From Acidimicrobiia bacterium (lineage in GTDB: Bacteria > Actinomycetota > Acidimicrobiia > Spongiisociales > Spongiisociaceae), in contig VXMM01000066.1 of the NCBI GenBank assembly GCA_009841105.1, positions 48,689 through 112,688 of the forward strand: a stretch of 64,000 nt of DNA, read 5' to 3'. Made by a program: the position numbers and the translations under genes. The notes under the pieces are model-generated. The model had not been told where the DNA came from. It was given only the letters and a program-made list of their open reading frames with translations, and searched no databases. This document shows, in pieces, positions 51,619 through 59,708 of the stretch (the stretch's first letter is position 1; the number at the start of each line of letters is the position of its first letter).

Positions 51619-51666
51619 GGAGGGTGCTGGGAAACGTCGACAACTAGGCGTTTCTCGGCACCCTCC
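51619..51666 (+). promoter_or_regulatory. 18-bp hairpin between binding-protein and permease genes, second peptide-type operon
   Basis: The arms 51619-51636 and 51649-51666 pair over 18 base pairs with only two G-U pairs around a 12-base loop. The stem base is GGAGGGTGC / GCACCCTCC, identical to the elements in the equivalent place of the first peptide-type operon 47 kb away. No T-run follows. Probably a partial terminator or mRNA stabiliser separating binding-protein from membrane-component expression. Confidence 0.65.
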
Positions 51667-51715
51667 CGGGCATCGACGGAGCCTGAGCAGGTACCCGACC
51701 ACAGGAGGTCAGCGA

Positions 51716-52816
51716 TTGGCCACCTCGACAGAGCCTGAACTCGACGGGGACGGTTCGACCGGCCCTCTGTCGGCCGCGGGCGAACCGGCCTCCACCACCC
51801 GCGCCGACGTGTTCATTTACGTCGCCAGGAAGCTGGGAGCGCTCGTCCTGGTGTCGCTGCTCGTCGCGACGCTCACCTTCGTGGTGAGCCGGGCTACGGC
51901 AGACCCTTCCTTCTTGATGGTGGGCCAGGACGCCACCGACGAGATCATCGCCGCGCGTCGCGCCGAGATGGGTCTCGACCAACCCATGTATCGTCAATGG
52001 GCCTCGTACATGGCGGATCTGGTGAGAGGCGATCTCGGCATTTCGAGACGGACCTTCGCGCCGGTCGGTGGAGAGATCTGGGAGCGGCTCCCGGCGACTG
52101 TCGAGCTGGCAGGTGCGGCGTTGCTCCTGTCTCTGCTGGTGGCGATTCCGGGTGGTATCCGGGCCGGATTGCGGCCCGACGGTTGGGCAGATCGAATCGT
52201 CGGTTCGGTGGCGCAGCTCGGTGCTGCCATACCCAATTTCTGGTTGGGCCTGATGCTCATCTACTTCGGTTTCTACTGGCTCGGATGGTTTCCCGCACCT
52301 ACGGGGCGCGGGCTGTTCGCGCTCGACTCCGAACCGGTCACCGGCATCGTCACTGTCGATGCGTTACTCGCTAGCGACTGGACGGCCGCTCGCGAGTCGA
52401 TCTGGTACCTTCTGTTGCCGGCCGTCACGCTGGCGTCGGGTGTGATGCCCCCTATTCTCAACGTGACGCGCAACGCAACGGTGAGCGTCGTGAACTCGCC
52501 CTACTACGAGGCTGCGCTGTCCTTCGGGGTCTCGAGGCGAGTTGTGAAGTGGAGGCTCCTTCTCCCGAACATCGCGGCTCCGGTCATCAACATCCTGGCC
52601 ATCACCATCGGGTTCCTGATGGGCGGCGCCGTGCTCGTCGAGGTTGTGTTCTCATGGCCCGGCATCGGAGGGTACGCGGTGTCCGCCATGGACAGTTCCG
52701 ATTACAACCCGGTGCTCGGTGTGGTGCTCCTCGCCTCCGTGACCTATGTTTTCGTGTACCAGATCGCCGATCTCGTCACTTTTGCCATGGACCCGCGTCT
52801 TCGGATTTCGCGGTGA
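51716..52816 (+). CDS. Peptide-type ABC transporter permease (OppB/DppB-like), second system
   Basis: A 366-residue permease. A TTG at 51716 with AGGAGGT 6 bases upstream is the best start; the open frame extends to 51374 but that part overlaps the binding-protein gene. About 35 hydrophilic residues precede the typical FIYVARKLGALVLVSLLVAT start, which is longer than usual. Family signatures SWPGIGGYAVSAMDSSDYN and PYYEAALSFGVSRRVV follow. Confidence 0.91.
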   Translation: MATSTEPELDGDGSTGPLSAAGEPASTTRADVFIYVARKLGALVLVSLLVATLTFVVSRATADPSFLMVGQDATDEIIAARRAEMGLDQPMYRQWASYMADLVRGDLGISRRTFAPVGGEIWERLPATVELAGAALLLSLLVAIPGGIRAGLRPDGWADRIVGSVAQLGAAIPNFWLGLMLIYFGFYWLGWFPAPTGRGLFALDSEPVTGIVTVDALLASDWTAARESIWYLLLPAVTLASGVMPPILNVTRNATVSVVNSPYYEAALSFGVSRRVVKWRLLLPNIAAPVINILAITIGFLMGGAVLVEVVFSWPGIGGYAVSAMDSSDYNPVLGVVLLASVTYVFVYQIADLVTFAMDPRLRISR

Positions 52817-52891
52817 CGGAACCACGGCAGCGGCCACCCGTGTTCCGGCCGAGAGCCGTTGCCGGGGGTTCCTGCTCAAGGTGGGACGCCG

Positions 52892-53755
52892 ATGACGGTT
52901 GACCTACGGGAGACCCATCCGCTCCGCGCCAGGCTCGCCCGAGCCATGGTCTGGATAAGCAGGCTGCCGAGGCTACCCACCATCATGCTGGCCATCACCT
53001 TCCTGGCGGTCCTGATCGGCCCGGCGATCGTGCCGCACGATCCCCTCCAGCCCAATCCCGCCAACGTCCTAGAAGCCCCCTCGAGTAGCCACTGGTTCGG
53101 GACGAACGGCTTCGGGATGGATATCTTCTCCCGCGTGGTAGCTGCAGCCCGAACCGACGTGGGTGTAGCGGTCGCGGGGGTAACCGTCGGGGCGGTCGGG
53201 GGCTCCATCCTCGGTGCCACCGTCGCCTACACGGGTGGGTGGGTCGACGCGGTGGTCCAGAAGGCCATCGAAGTGCTCCAGTCGTTCCCGCTCTTCCTGT
53301 TCGCCCTGGCCCTGTTCGCCGCACTCGGCGACAACACTTTCAACCTCGTTGTCGTTATCTCAGCTATCAGCCTCCCCTGGTACGTGCGTGTAGTGCGCAG
53401 CGTCATTGCCCCGCTTCGGGAAGCAGAGTGGGTGAAGGCACTCCAGAACGCCGGTGCGAGCGGCCCCCGCATCGTTGTCCTGGAACTGCTTCCCAACGCC
53501 ACGAGCCAGGTGCTCGGCCTCTTCGCCCTCAGCACCGGCCTGGCCATCCAGGTCATCGCTGCCTTGGCGTTCATCGGGCTCGGTGTCCAGCCACCCTTCC
53601 CCGAGTGGGGGTCCATGATCAACACCGGTGCCCCGTTCCTGCTCCAGGGAGCATGGTGGGTCTCCACCTTCCCCGGAGTCGCCGTCGTGCTGGTCGTGAT
53701 CAGCCTCCACAGTCTCTCGCGTTTCTTCGACGCAGAGACGCGCGGGATCGGATAG
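52892..53755 (+). CDS. Peptide-type ABC transporter permease (OppC/DppC-like), second system
   Basis: A 287-residue permease with HWFGTNGFGMDIFSRVVAAAR and the coupling region ALQNAGASGPRIVVLELLPN; about six membrane helices. The ATG at 52892 has AAGGTGGG upstream. It pairs with the preceding permease to form the channel of the second system. Confidence 0.93.
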   Translation: MTVDLRETHPLRARLARAMVWISRLPRLPTIMLAITFLAVLIGPAIVPHDPLQPNPANVLEAPSSSHWFGTNGFGMDIFSRVVAAARTDVGVAVAGVTVGAVGGSILGATVAYTGGWVDAVVQKAIEVLQSFPLFLFALALFAALGDNTFNLVVVISAISLPWYVRVVRSVIAPLREAEWVKALQNAGASGPRIVVLELLPNATSQVLGLFALSTGLAIQVIAALAFIGLGVQPPFPEWGSMINTGAPFLLQGAWWVSTFPGVAVVLVVISLHSLSRFFDAETRGIG

Positions 53756-53763
53756 GAGGCGCC

Positions 53764-53796
53764 ATGCCAGTGCGACGCAGCCGGGTCGGAGCCTGA
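53764..53796 (+). CDS. 10-codon mini-ORF coupled to the downstream ATPase gene
   Basis: An ATG 4 bases after GGAGG opens a 10-residue reading frame (MPVRRSRVGA) whose TGA overlaps the ATPase ATG as TGATG. Because the ATPase gene itself lacks a good ribosome site, ribosomes that translate this mini-ORF probably reinitiate on the ATPase start. Whether the peptide has a function is unknown. Confidence 0.45.
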   Translation: MPVRRSRVGA

Positions 53797-54782
53797 TGAT
53801 GGGGGAGGTGGTCTCTCTCTCCGGGGCCAGGATCCGGATAGATCGGAAGGGTTTGCCGCCCCTCTATCCCGTTCAGAACGTGGATCTGTCCGTCGGCGCA
53901 GGGGATCGCACAGCTCTCGTTGGTGAGTCCGGATGCGGAAAGAGCCTCACTGCCCGGCTGCTTACCGGGCTGCTCCCTCGCAACGCGGTGCTGGAAAAGG
54001 GATCAGCCACGTTGCTCGGCCAGTTCGACCTCCGGAAGGACTTCCCGGACGGGGTCCGCGGCCGCCGGGTCGCCATGATCTTCCAGGACCCGGTTTCCGT
54101 GCTGGACCCGATGGCGGGAGTCGGAACACAGATCGGAAGGGCGCTGGCGGCGGCGGGTGTCGCTAGGGCCGACCGGAGCCGGGTTGCCGTGGATCTGCTT
54201 GGCTCGCTGCACATCCCGGCGCCGGACGAGGTCGCTCGAAAGTACCCCCACCAGTTGAGCGGCGGGATGTGCCAGCGTGTGGCCATCGCGATGGCGCTGG
54301 CACCGAAGCCGGATCTGCTCATAGCCGACGAGCCGACCACCTCGCTGGACGTCACCACAGAGGTTCAGGTTCTCGATCTCCTCGAGGAGTATCTGGATAG
54401 TTCCGGTGCCAGCCTGATCCTCATCTCCCACGATCTGAACGTGGTGAAACGCCTGGCCGGCAGCGTGACCGTCATGTATGCCGGCCAATCGGTCGAGTAT
54501 GGACCCATCACCGACATCTTGAGCGAGCCCGCCCACCCGTACTCGCGCGATCTTGTGCGTAGCAGCGTGCTCAACCGAGGTGAGTCCGCGTATTCGATCG
54601 CCGGCACGCTGCCCTCCATCGAGGAGGTCATGCCAACCTGCCCCTACCGGTCCAGGTGTAGCGAGGCTCGATCGCCATGCTCGGATACGGTCCTCGGCCA
54701 ATCTCCTTCTGCAGGTGGTTTCGTGCGGTGCCTGTTCCCGGTGAAGCCGATGCACGGGAACGGTGACTGGAAACCCGAATGA
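53796..54782 (+). CDS. Peptide-type ABC transporter ATP-binding protein (OppD/DppD-like), second system
   Basis: A 328-residue ATPase. Walker A is GESGCGKSLTA, the signature LSGGMCQRVAIAMAL, Walker B LLIADEPTTSLD, and the C-terminus has the cysteine segment CPYRSRCSEARSPC. The ATG at 53796 is coupled to a mini-ORF; a second ATG follows immediately. The stop overlaps the next ATPase start as ATGA. Confidence 0.94.
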   Translation: MMGEVVSLSGARIRIDRKGLPPLYPVQNVDLSVGAGDRTALVGESGCGKSLTARLLTGLLPRNAVLEKGSATLLGQFDLRKDFPDGVRGRRVAMIFQDPVSVLDPMAGVGTQIGRALAAAGVARADRSRVAVDLLGSLHIPAPDEVARKYPHQLSGGMCQRVAIAMALAPKPDLLIADEPTTSLDVTTEVQVLDLLEEYLDSSGASLILISHDLNVVKRLAGSVTVMYAGQSVEYGPITDILSEPAHPYSRDLVRSSVLNRGESAYSIAGTLPSIEEVMPTCPYRSRCSEARSPCSDTVLGQSPSAGGFVRCLFPVKPMHGNGDWKPE

Positions 54783-55801
54783 CCGATCACGACTCCCCGA
54801 CCGGGCCTCACGACGAAGGGATGGGCACCGGACCGGGCGTGGCATCTGGGCCCGTCGTCCTGAAGGTCAGGGGGCTGTCGAAGACCTATACCACGAAACG
54901 TCTCATCGGATCGGGTAAGGGGTACCAAGCCCTATTGAACATGTCTCTGGACCTCAGAGCCGGGGAGATCCTCGGCGTGGTGGGTGAAAGCGGATGCGGT
55001 AAGTCCACGCTGGGCAAGGTGATCGCAGGTGTGGAGACCACTGCCACCGGCAGTGCCGAAGTGGGTGGCCAACCCTTGGATCTCGCGCTGGGTACCCGGT
55101 CGCGCGACCAGCGACGCCAGGTGCAGTTCGTGTATCAAAGCCCGCGGGGCTCCTTCAACCCGGCGCGGCGTGTGGGTGCGGCGCTGCGCTACAACGCAAG
55201 GCTGGCCCGGGAGGTCACGGGAGAACCGGTGGAAGGATCTCTGGAGCGGGCGGTCACATCGGTCGGTCTCGGCATGCAGCACCTGGACCGGTACCCGCAC
55301 GAGCTGAGCGGCGGCCAGCTCCAACGGCTCTCGATCGGACGCGCGCTGATCACCCGACCGGACATCGTGTTCCTCGACGAGCCGACCTCGTCGCTCGACG
55401 TGTCGATCCGGGGCGAGATCCTCAACCTGCTCACGGGCCTGCGCGGGTCGATGGGGCTCTCGATGATCCTGGTGAGCCACGACCTCGATGTCATCTCCTA
55501 CGTCGCAGACCGCATCCTGGTGATCTACCTGGGTCAGATCGTCGAGGAAGGGACTGCTTCCGACATCGTGGCCCGCCCCGCCCATCCCTACACACGGGCG
55601 CTGCTGACGGCCAGCAGCTTGCCGGATCCTGCCGAGCCGCTCGAACTAGCGGTTGACGTCCGGGATGCGTCTGTCGTACCGACCGGTTGCCGCCTTGCCC
55701 CCCGCTGCCCGCTCGCCGAGGGGCGGTGCTCGGAACCCCAGCATCTAGTGGCGTCTGATGGAAGATCGGTACGGTGCTGGAAGGCCGAGTCGGCGCTCTA
55801 G
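54779..55801 (+). CDS. Peptide-type ABC transporter ATP-binding protein (OppF/DppF-like), second system
   Basis: A 340-residue ATPase with a 25-residue polar N-terminus, Walker A GESGCGKST, Q-loop FVYQSPRGSFNPA, signature LSGGQLQRLSIGRAL, Walker B VFLDEPTSSLD and a C-terminal cysteine region (CRLAPRCPLAEGRC). It completes the second peptide-type importer and is convergent with the SDR gene that follows, with only 7 bases between the two stops. Confidence 0.94.
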   Translation: MTDHDSPTGPHDEGMGTGPGVASGPVVLKVRGLSKTYTTKRLIGSGKGYQALLNMSLDLRAGEILGVVGESGCGKSTLGKVIAGVETTATGSAEVGGQPLDLALGTRSRDQRRQVQFVYQSPRGSFNPARRVGAALRYNARLAREVTGEPVEGSLERAVTSVGLGMQHLDRYPHELSGGQLQRLSIGRALITRPDIVFLDEPTSSLDVSIRGEILNLLTGLRGSMGLSMILVSHDLDVISYVADRILVIYLGQIVEEGTASDIVARPAHPYTRALLTASSLPDPAEPLELAVDVRDASVVPTGCRLAPRCPLAEGRCSEPQHLVASDGRSVRCWKAESAL

Positions 55802-55808
55802 GAGCACC

Positions 55809-56594
55809 TCAGAACAGGCGCCCGCCCGTGACCCTGAGTTCCGCTCCCGACACGTAGCTCGCCTCCGGCGACAGGAGCCAGGTGACGGTCGCAGCCATCT
55901 CGTGGAGGTCCGGGAACCTTCCTAGGGGGGTCCGGGACAGGTAGTCGGCTCGGGTTTCGTCGGTGGCGCCCGCGGTGAGCGGTGTCGAAGCGAACGAAGG
56001 AAGGATGGCGTTGACCCTCACTCCGAGCGGTCCGAGTTCGTTGGCGGCGACACGCGTGGCGCCAACCAGCCCCGCCTTGGATGACACATATGCTGACTGG
56101 CCGGCGTTGGATCCGTACGCCGCCAGGCTGGAGATGTTGACGATCGCGCCTGTGACGTTATCCGGGCGCCGGCTCTCGCCGGCGACCCAGTGTCTAGCGA
56201 ACAGGCTCATGGCGACTATCGCAGCTATCAGGTTCACCTCGATGACCTTGCGCACGCGATCGAATGACATGTCGACAAGCGGATCGGCGGCCCCCACGCC
56301 GGCACAGTTGACGAGCGCGGTCGGAGTGGCTGCCAGCCGGGTTACCTCGCCGAAGGACGACTCGAGCTCGCCCGCGGAGGTTATGTCGGCGCCCAGCAGC
56401 AATCCAGGGAATCCATGGTCGGTTCGGGAAGCGACGACGTCGGGGAGATCGAGTCCGGCGACCGTCCAGCCACCGGCCTGTAATGCCTCGCAGATGGCCC
56501 TGCCCATGCCGCCGAGCGCGCCCGTTACGATCACAACTCGCGCATCCCGCGCCCCGATCGATGAGCCGTCTCCACCCGGGACGATCACCTTCAC
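55809..56594 (-). CDS. Short-chain dehydrogenase/reductase (SDR)
   Basis: A 261-residue classical SDR with an N-terminal extension of about 17 residues, cofactor loop TGALGGMGRAIC, VNCAGVG, catalytic Ser in NISSLAAYG and YVSSK. It overlaps the amidohydrolase gene before it on the minus strand as ATGA. The same SDR/amidohydrolase arrangement recurs in the next gene pair. Confidence 0.92.
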   Translation of the reverse strand: MKVIVPGGDGSSIGARDARVVIVTGALGGMGRAICEALQAGGWTVAGLDLPDVVASRTDHGFPGLLLGADITSAGELESSFGEVTRLAATPTALVNCAGVGAADPLVDMSFDRVRKVIEVNLIAAIVAMSLFARHWVAGESRRPDNVTGAIVNISSLAAYGSNAGQSAYVSSKAGLVGATRVAANELGPLGVRVNAILPSFASTPLTAGATDETRADYLSRTPLGRFPDLHEMAATVTWLLSPEASYVSGAELRVTGGRLF

Positions 56595-57421
56595 GCCAGC
56601 CCACCTGCGTATTCGATCAGGCGGCGCGCGTTACCGGAGAGGATCTTACGGAGCGAGTCCTCGGGCCAGCCGAGACTGACGTACTTCTTCCATGCATCGA
56701 GGGGCTGGAAGGGGAAGGCGCTGGCGTAGATGACCTTGTCGGAGATCAGCGTCCCGGCTGCGTCCCGGAACACATGCGCGCCGGTATGGAAGGCGTAGAT
56801 GGAGGCTTCGAGATAGATGTTGTCGTTCCGGTAGGCCGTGGCCACCAACTCCTCCGAGCGGGGCCAGCATCCGTGCGCGATGACCAGGCGCAGATCCGGG
56901 AAGGTGCGGGCTATCCGCTCGAACGGTCCCGGGTTCCCGTAGAACTGACCCACGAAGGGTCCAACCGTGAGGATGGCGACCAGCTTGTTGGCGGCAGCGA
57001 ACTCGAAGATGGGGAACATGACCGTGTCGTCGTCCCATCCGAGCGGCTGGGCGGCGAGTGGATCCCCCGGAGGATCGAGCGCGATGCCGATGTTCCTGCT
57101 GTCCGCGGCCGCGGCGGCAAGTTCCGCCTCCCGCTCTGTGGAGTGCGGGTCGATCCCGTAGGCGGTGAACAGAAGACCCCCGGTTCCCGCGGCTGTCTCT
57201 CGTACGTAATCGTTGCTCAGGCGTGCCCAGGCGCTGCGGCGTCCCGTGAACACGCCCATCTCGATGTTCTGTCGTCGGACCTCGTTCGAGAAGTACTCCA
57301 GCGGCACGGGCGCCGGCTCCGGAATCCCGAACCGACGCCACAGCAGCGCGTATCCCGGTCCGGTGTACAGATTCATGTACTCGGTAGTGTTGGGCCGGAC
57401 CCGGAAGTCGATGACCTTCAT
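56591..57421 (-). CDS. Amidohydrolase family 2 protein (TIM-barrel, ACMSD-like)
   Basis: A 276-residue member of the amidohydrolase-2 group. It starts MKVIDFRVRPNTTEYMNLYT, and has LRLVIAHGCWPRSEELVATA (metal His) and ILSGNARRLIEYAG at the end. Members include decarboxylases and hydrolases acting on aromatic or lactone compounds. The usual N-terminal HxH is replaced by RVRP, so metal binding may be altered or absent. Paralogue of the protein at 58386-59240. Confidence 0.87.
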   Translation of the reverse strand: MKVIDFRVRPNTTEYMNLYTGPGYALLWRRFGIPEPAPVPLEYFSNEVRRQNIEMGVFTGRRSAWARLSNDYVRETAAGTGGLLFTAYGIDPHSTEREAELAAAAADSRNIGIALDPPGDPLAAQPLGWDDDTVMFPIFEFAAANKLVAILTVGPFVGQFYGNPGPFERIARTFPDLRLVIAHGCWPRSEELVATAYRNDNIYLEASIYAFHTGAHVFRDAAGTLISDKVIYASAFPFQPLDAWKKYVSLGWPEDSLRKILSGNARRLIEYAGGLA

Positions 57422-57479
57422 CCTGTGCTCCTATCGTCGGCTGGTTGCTTCGACATCTTCCATCCTCCACCGAATCAGG

Positions 57480-58235
57480 TCATCCGACGTTCGCGCCGCC
57501 ATCCACCATAAGGGACACGCCCGTCATGTAGCTCGACGCTTCATCGAGCAGGAATAACACCGCCCCGGCGACATCTTCGGGCACCCCGACCCTGTTAATC
57601 GGTACCGATCCGGCCATTCGCTCGATCCACTGCTCCGCCGAAAGCCCATCGGCTTCGAACCCGGTCCTTGACATGGGCGTCAGGATCGGTCCGGGAAGCA
57701 CGCAGTTGACGCGAATGCCGCGATCGGCCAACTCGACTGCGGCCGAACGCGCCAAGCCTTCGATTCCGCCCTTGGATGCGCTGTATGCGGACATTCCGGC
57801 CATGCCCTTGCGCGAGAGAACCGAGCCTACGAGGACGATCGAGCCGCCGCCCGACTCTGCCATGGTAAGGGCGCAGGCTTCCAACAGCCAGTAGGACCCC
57901 AAAAGGTTGACGTTGACAATTGCCCTGACACGGTCCCATTGCGAAGCACCGATCGATTGCCGAGCCGCTGCTCCACCGATCCCGGCGCACGTAGCGAGGC
58001 CATCGATCCTCTCAACTCGGCTCCTGACGTGGGCGACTGCCTCCTGAACGGCCGCAGGATCTGCGGTGTCGCACTCCACGAACAGCACCCGGTCGCTGCG
58101 AAGCTGGTCTTCAGGGGGCTGCTGGAGGTCGAGGATTGCGACCGACAGGCCTCTGTCCCGCAATCCCTCCACCACCGCTCTCCCGATACCCGACGAACCC
58201 CCGCTGACGATGGTGGTGCCGGGTGCCGGCGTCAT
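57480..58235 (-). CDS. Short-chain dehydrogenase/reductase (SDR)
   Basis: A 251-residue SDR: SGGSSGIGRAVVEGL, TCAGIGG, the Ser in LVGSVLSRKG and YSASK. The ATG at 58235 is preferred over a TTG at 58253. It belongs to the second SDR/amidohydrolase pair on this strand and ends 59 bases before the start of the preceding pair. Confidence 0.92.
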   Translation of the reverse strand: MTPAPGTTIVSGGSSGIGRAVVEGLRDRGLSVAILDLQQPPEDQLRSDRVLFVECDTADPAAVQEAVAHVRSRVERIDGLATCAGIGGAAARQSIGASQWDRVRAIVNVNLLGSYWLLEACALTMAESGGGSIVLVGSVLSRKGMAGMSAYSASKGGIEGLARSAAVELADRGIRVNCVLPGPILTPMSRTGFEADGLSAEQWIERMAGSVPINRVGVPEDVAGAVLFLLDEASSYMTGVSLMVDGGANVG

Positions 58236-58385
58236 CTCTGGCGGCTCACCCAAAGGCTCGAAGCAGGGTCGAGCGATAGCCGTACGCTACGTCCGGCGTG
58301 CGCCGAAGGTGCAGTCCTGATGGTGGTGGATGCCTCTCCGCCTAACCCCTTCGGCGTGATCCAACCTTCGGACGCCATCTGGAGT

Positions 58386-59240
58386 TCAGATCCCCAGCAG
58401 ACGTTGTGCGTTCCCGCCCAGACAGCGTTGCCTGAGCGCCTCGTCCTTGAACGGAAGGGCTGCAAACTGTTCTACGCTCAGTCCAAGCGGGCGGATCGGG
58501 TAACTGCTGGCGAACAACAACCGGTATCCCAAGTAGTAGTTGGCTGCTTTGACGTATTCCTCCGCTCCCGGGCTGTTCGGAATGTAGCCGTAGAAATCGG
58601 GCACTAGGTACACGTTGGAGTTTTGAAACGCAGCCCCACACCCTTCCGTGACCCACGGCCAGAAGGCGTGGGGGACCACGATCTGCACCTCCGGGAACTT
58701 CATCGCCACTCGTTGAATGTGGACCGGCATGCAGTAGGACATATCGGGACCTACGTAGATACTGCTTGTGAGCGACAGGATCAGACCGTGCTCCGCGACC
58801 CGTTCGTATACCGGAAAGAGCGACTCATCGTCGTCGTACAAGGGCGGGTGGCACCACCCGTTGTCCATTGCGATACCCTTGAATCCGAACCCAACACACC
58901 GGTCCACCTGGTTCACCGCATCCTCGGACGAACCATCCACCGACCCGAACCCGACGAATCGTTCTGGGTAGGTAGCGACCAACTCCGCGATGTCGGAATT
59001 GAGCACCGATCCCCACGGTGCGGGCGAATTGCGGCCCATCGCTACGGCTACATCGATTCCGGCCTCGTCCATCTCCTCAATGAACGCCTTGATGGATCTG
59101 TCCTCGACGGATCGGATTGGGGGCACGTCGAGCCAAACACCGGGGGCGGTCACCGGATCGGGATTCGGATCGCGACGCCCGTGGATGTTCAGGTTGCAGA
59201 AGCTCTTGAACGGAGGCCTTACGCGGAAGTCGATGATCAT
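58386..59240 (-). CDS. Amidohydrolase family 2 protein (TIM-barrel, ACMSD-like)
   Basis: A 284-residue amidohydrolase-2 protein related to the one at 56591-57421: MIIDFRVRPPFKSFCNLNI at the start, VQIVVPHAFWPWVTEG, and CLGGNAQRLLGI at the end. Like its paralogue it has RVRP where an HxH metal motif is typical. It probably heads the leftward run of four genes (two amidohydrolases and two SDRs). Hydrolase, lyase or decarboxylase activity is possible. Confidence 0.87.
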   Translation of the reverse strand: MIIDFRVRPPFKSFCNLNIHGRRDPNPDPVTAPGVWLDVPPIRSVEDRSIKAFIEEMDEAGIDVAVAMGRNSPAPWGSVLNSDIAELVATYPERFVGFGSVDGSSEDAVNQVDRCVGFGFKGIAMDNGWCHPPLYDDDESLFPVYERVAEHGLILSLTSSIYVGPDMSYCMPVHIQRVAMKFPEVQIVVPHAFWPWVTEGCGAAFQNSNVYLVPDFYGYIPNSPGAEEYVKAANYYLGYRLLFASSYPIRPLGLSVEQFAALPFKDEALRQRCLGGNAQRLLGI

Positions 59241-59347
59241 GCGCTACGATCCTTCTTAGTAAGAATGTACGAGTAGCGTATCATGCTGCGCTTCTGATCA
59301 ACCGGGAATCTGGAAGGCGTCACACGGTCTGGTGTCCTACAAGATTC

Positions 59348-59408
59348 TGATGTGATCAATAACCTTTCGGTATCTCTCCAGTAGTCTAGCATTGATGTGA
59401 GCTATAAT
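59348..59408 (+). promoter_or_regulatory. Promoter region of the three-component oxygenase genes
   Basis: A perfect TATAAT at 59403-59408 lies 34 bases before the ferredoxin GTG; the -35 region is weak. Two direct copies of TGATGTGA (59348-59355 and 59393-59400), 45 bases apart, flank the probable -35 region and may be activator or repressor sites. The region is divergent from the amidohydrolase gene. Confidence 0.45.
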
Positions 59409-59442
59409 CCGGGGCCTAGGCCGAACGAGCGTAGGAGGCGAC

Positions 59443-59643
59443 GTGCCGACAATCGAACTCGACCATGCGGTTTGCATCGTCTCGGGCATGTGCGCATCGG
59501 TGGCACCTTCCCTGTTCCGGGTTGCGGACGACAACAGTGAGATAATCGTGCTCCAGACGACCGTCCCTGATGATCTCCTCGACGAAGCCATGAACGCGGA
59601 GTTGTGCTGTCCGGTCGAGGCGATCCGGGTGGTGGACGGCTAG
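59443..59643 (+). CDS. Small ferredoxin, probably [3Fe-4S]
   Basis: A 66-residue ferredoxin. Cysteines occur in CIVSGMC near the N-terminus and CCPVEAI near the C-terminus, the C-x5-C...C-P spacing of actinobacterial single-cluster [3Fe-4S]/[4Fe-4S] ferredoxins used by cytochromes P450 and Rieske enzymes. AGGAGG precedes the GTG start. It is followed by the Rieske oxygenase and FAD reductase and should carry electrons between them. Confidence 0.9.
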   Translation: MPTIELDHAVCIVSGMCASVAPSLFRVADDNSEIIVLQTTVPDDLLDEAMNAELCCPVEAIRVVDG

Positions 59644-59708
59644 TAGGGCTCCGCCGGGTCTGCCGGCGCCCCATGCCGGCATGGCGGACCGAACGATGGG
59701 GAGGTGAC

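Noticed and set aside
56270..56277. TGTCGACA palindrome resembling the GntR operators
   Set aside because: It lies within an SDR coding sequence far from the regulator and encodes conserved residues, so it is probably a chance match.
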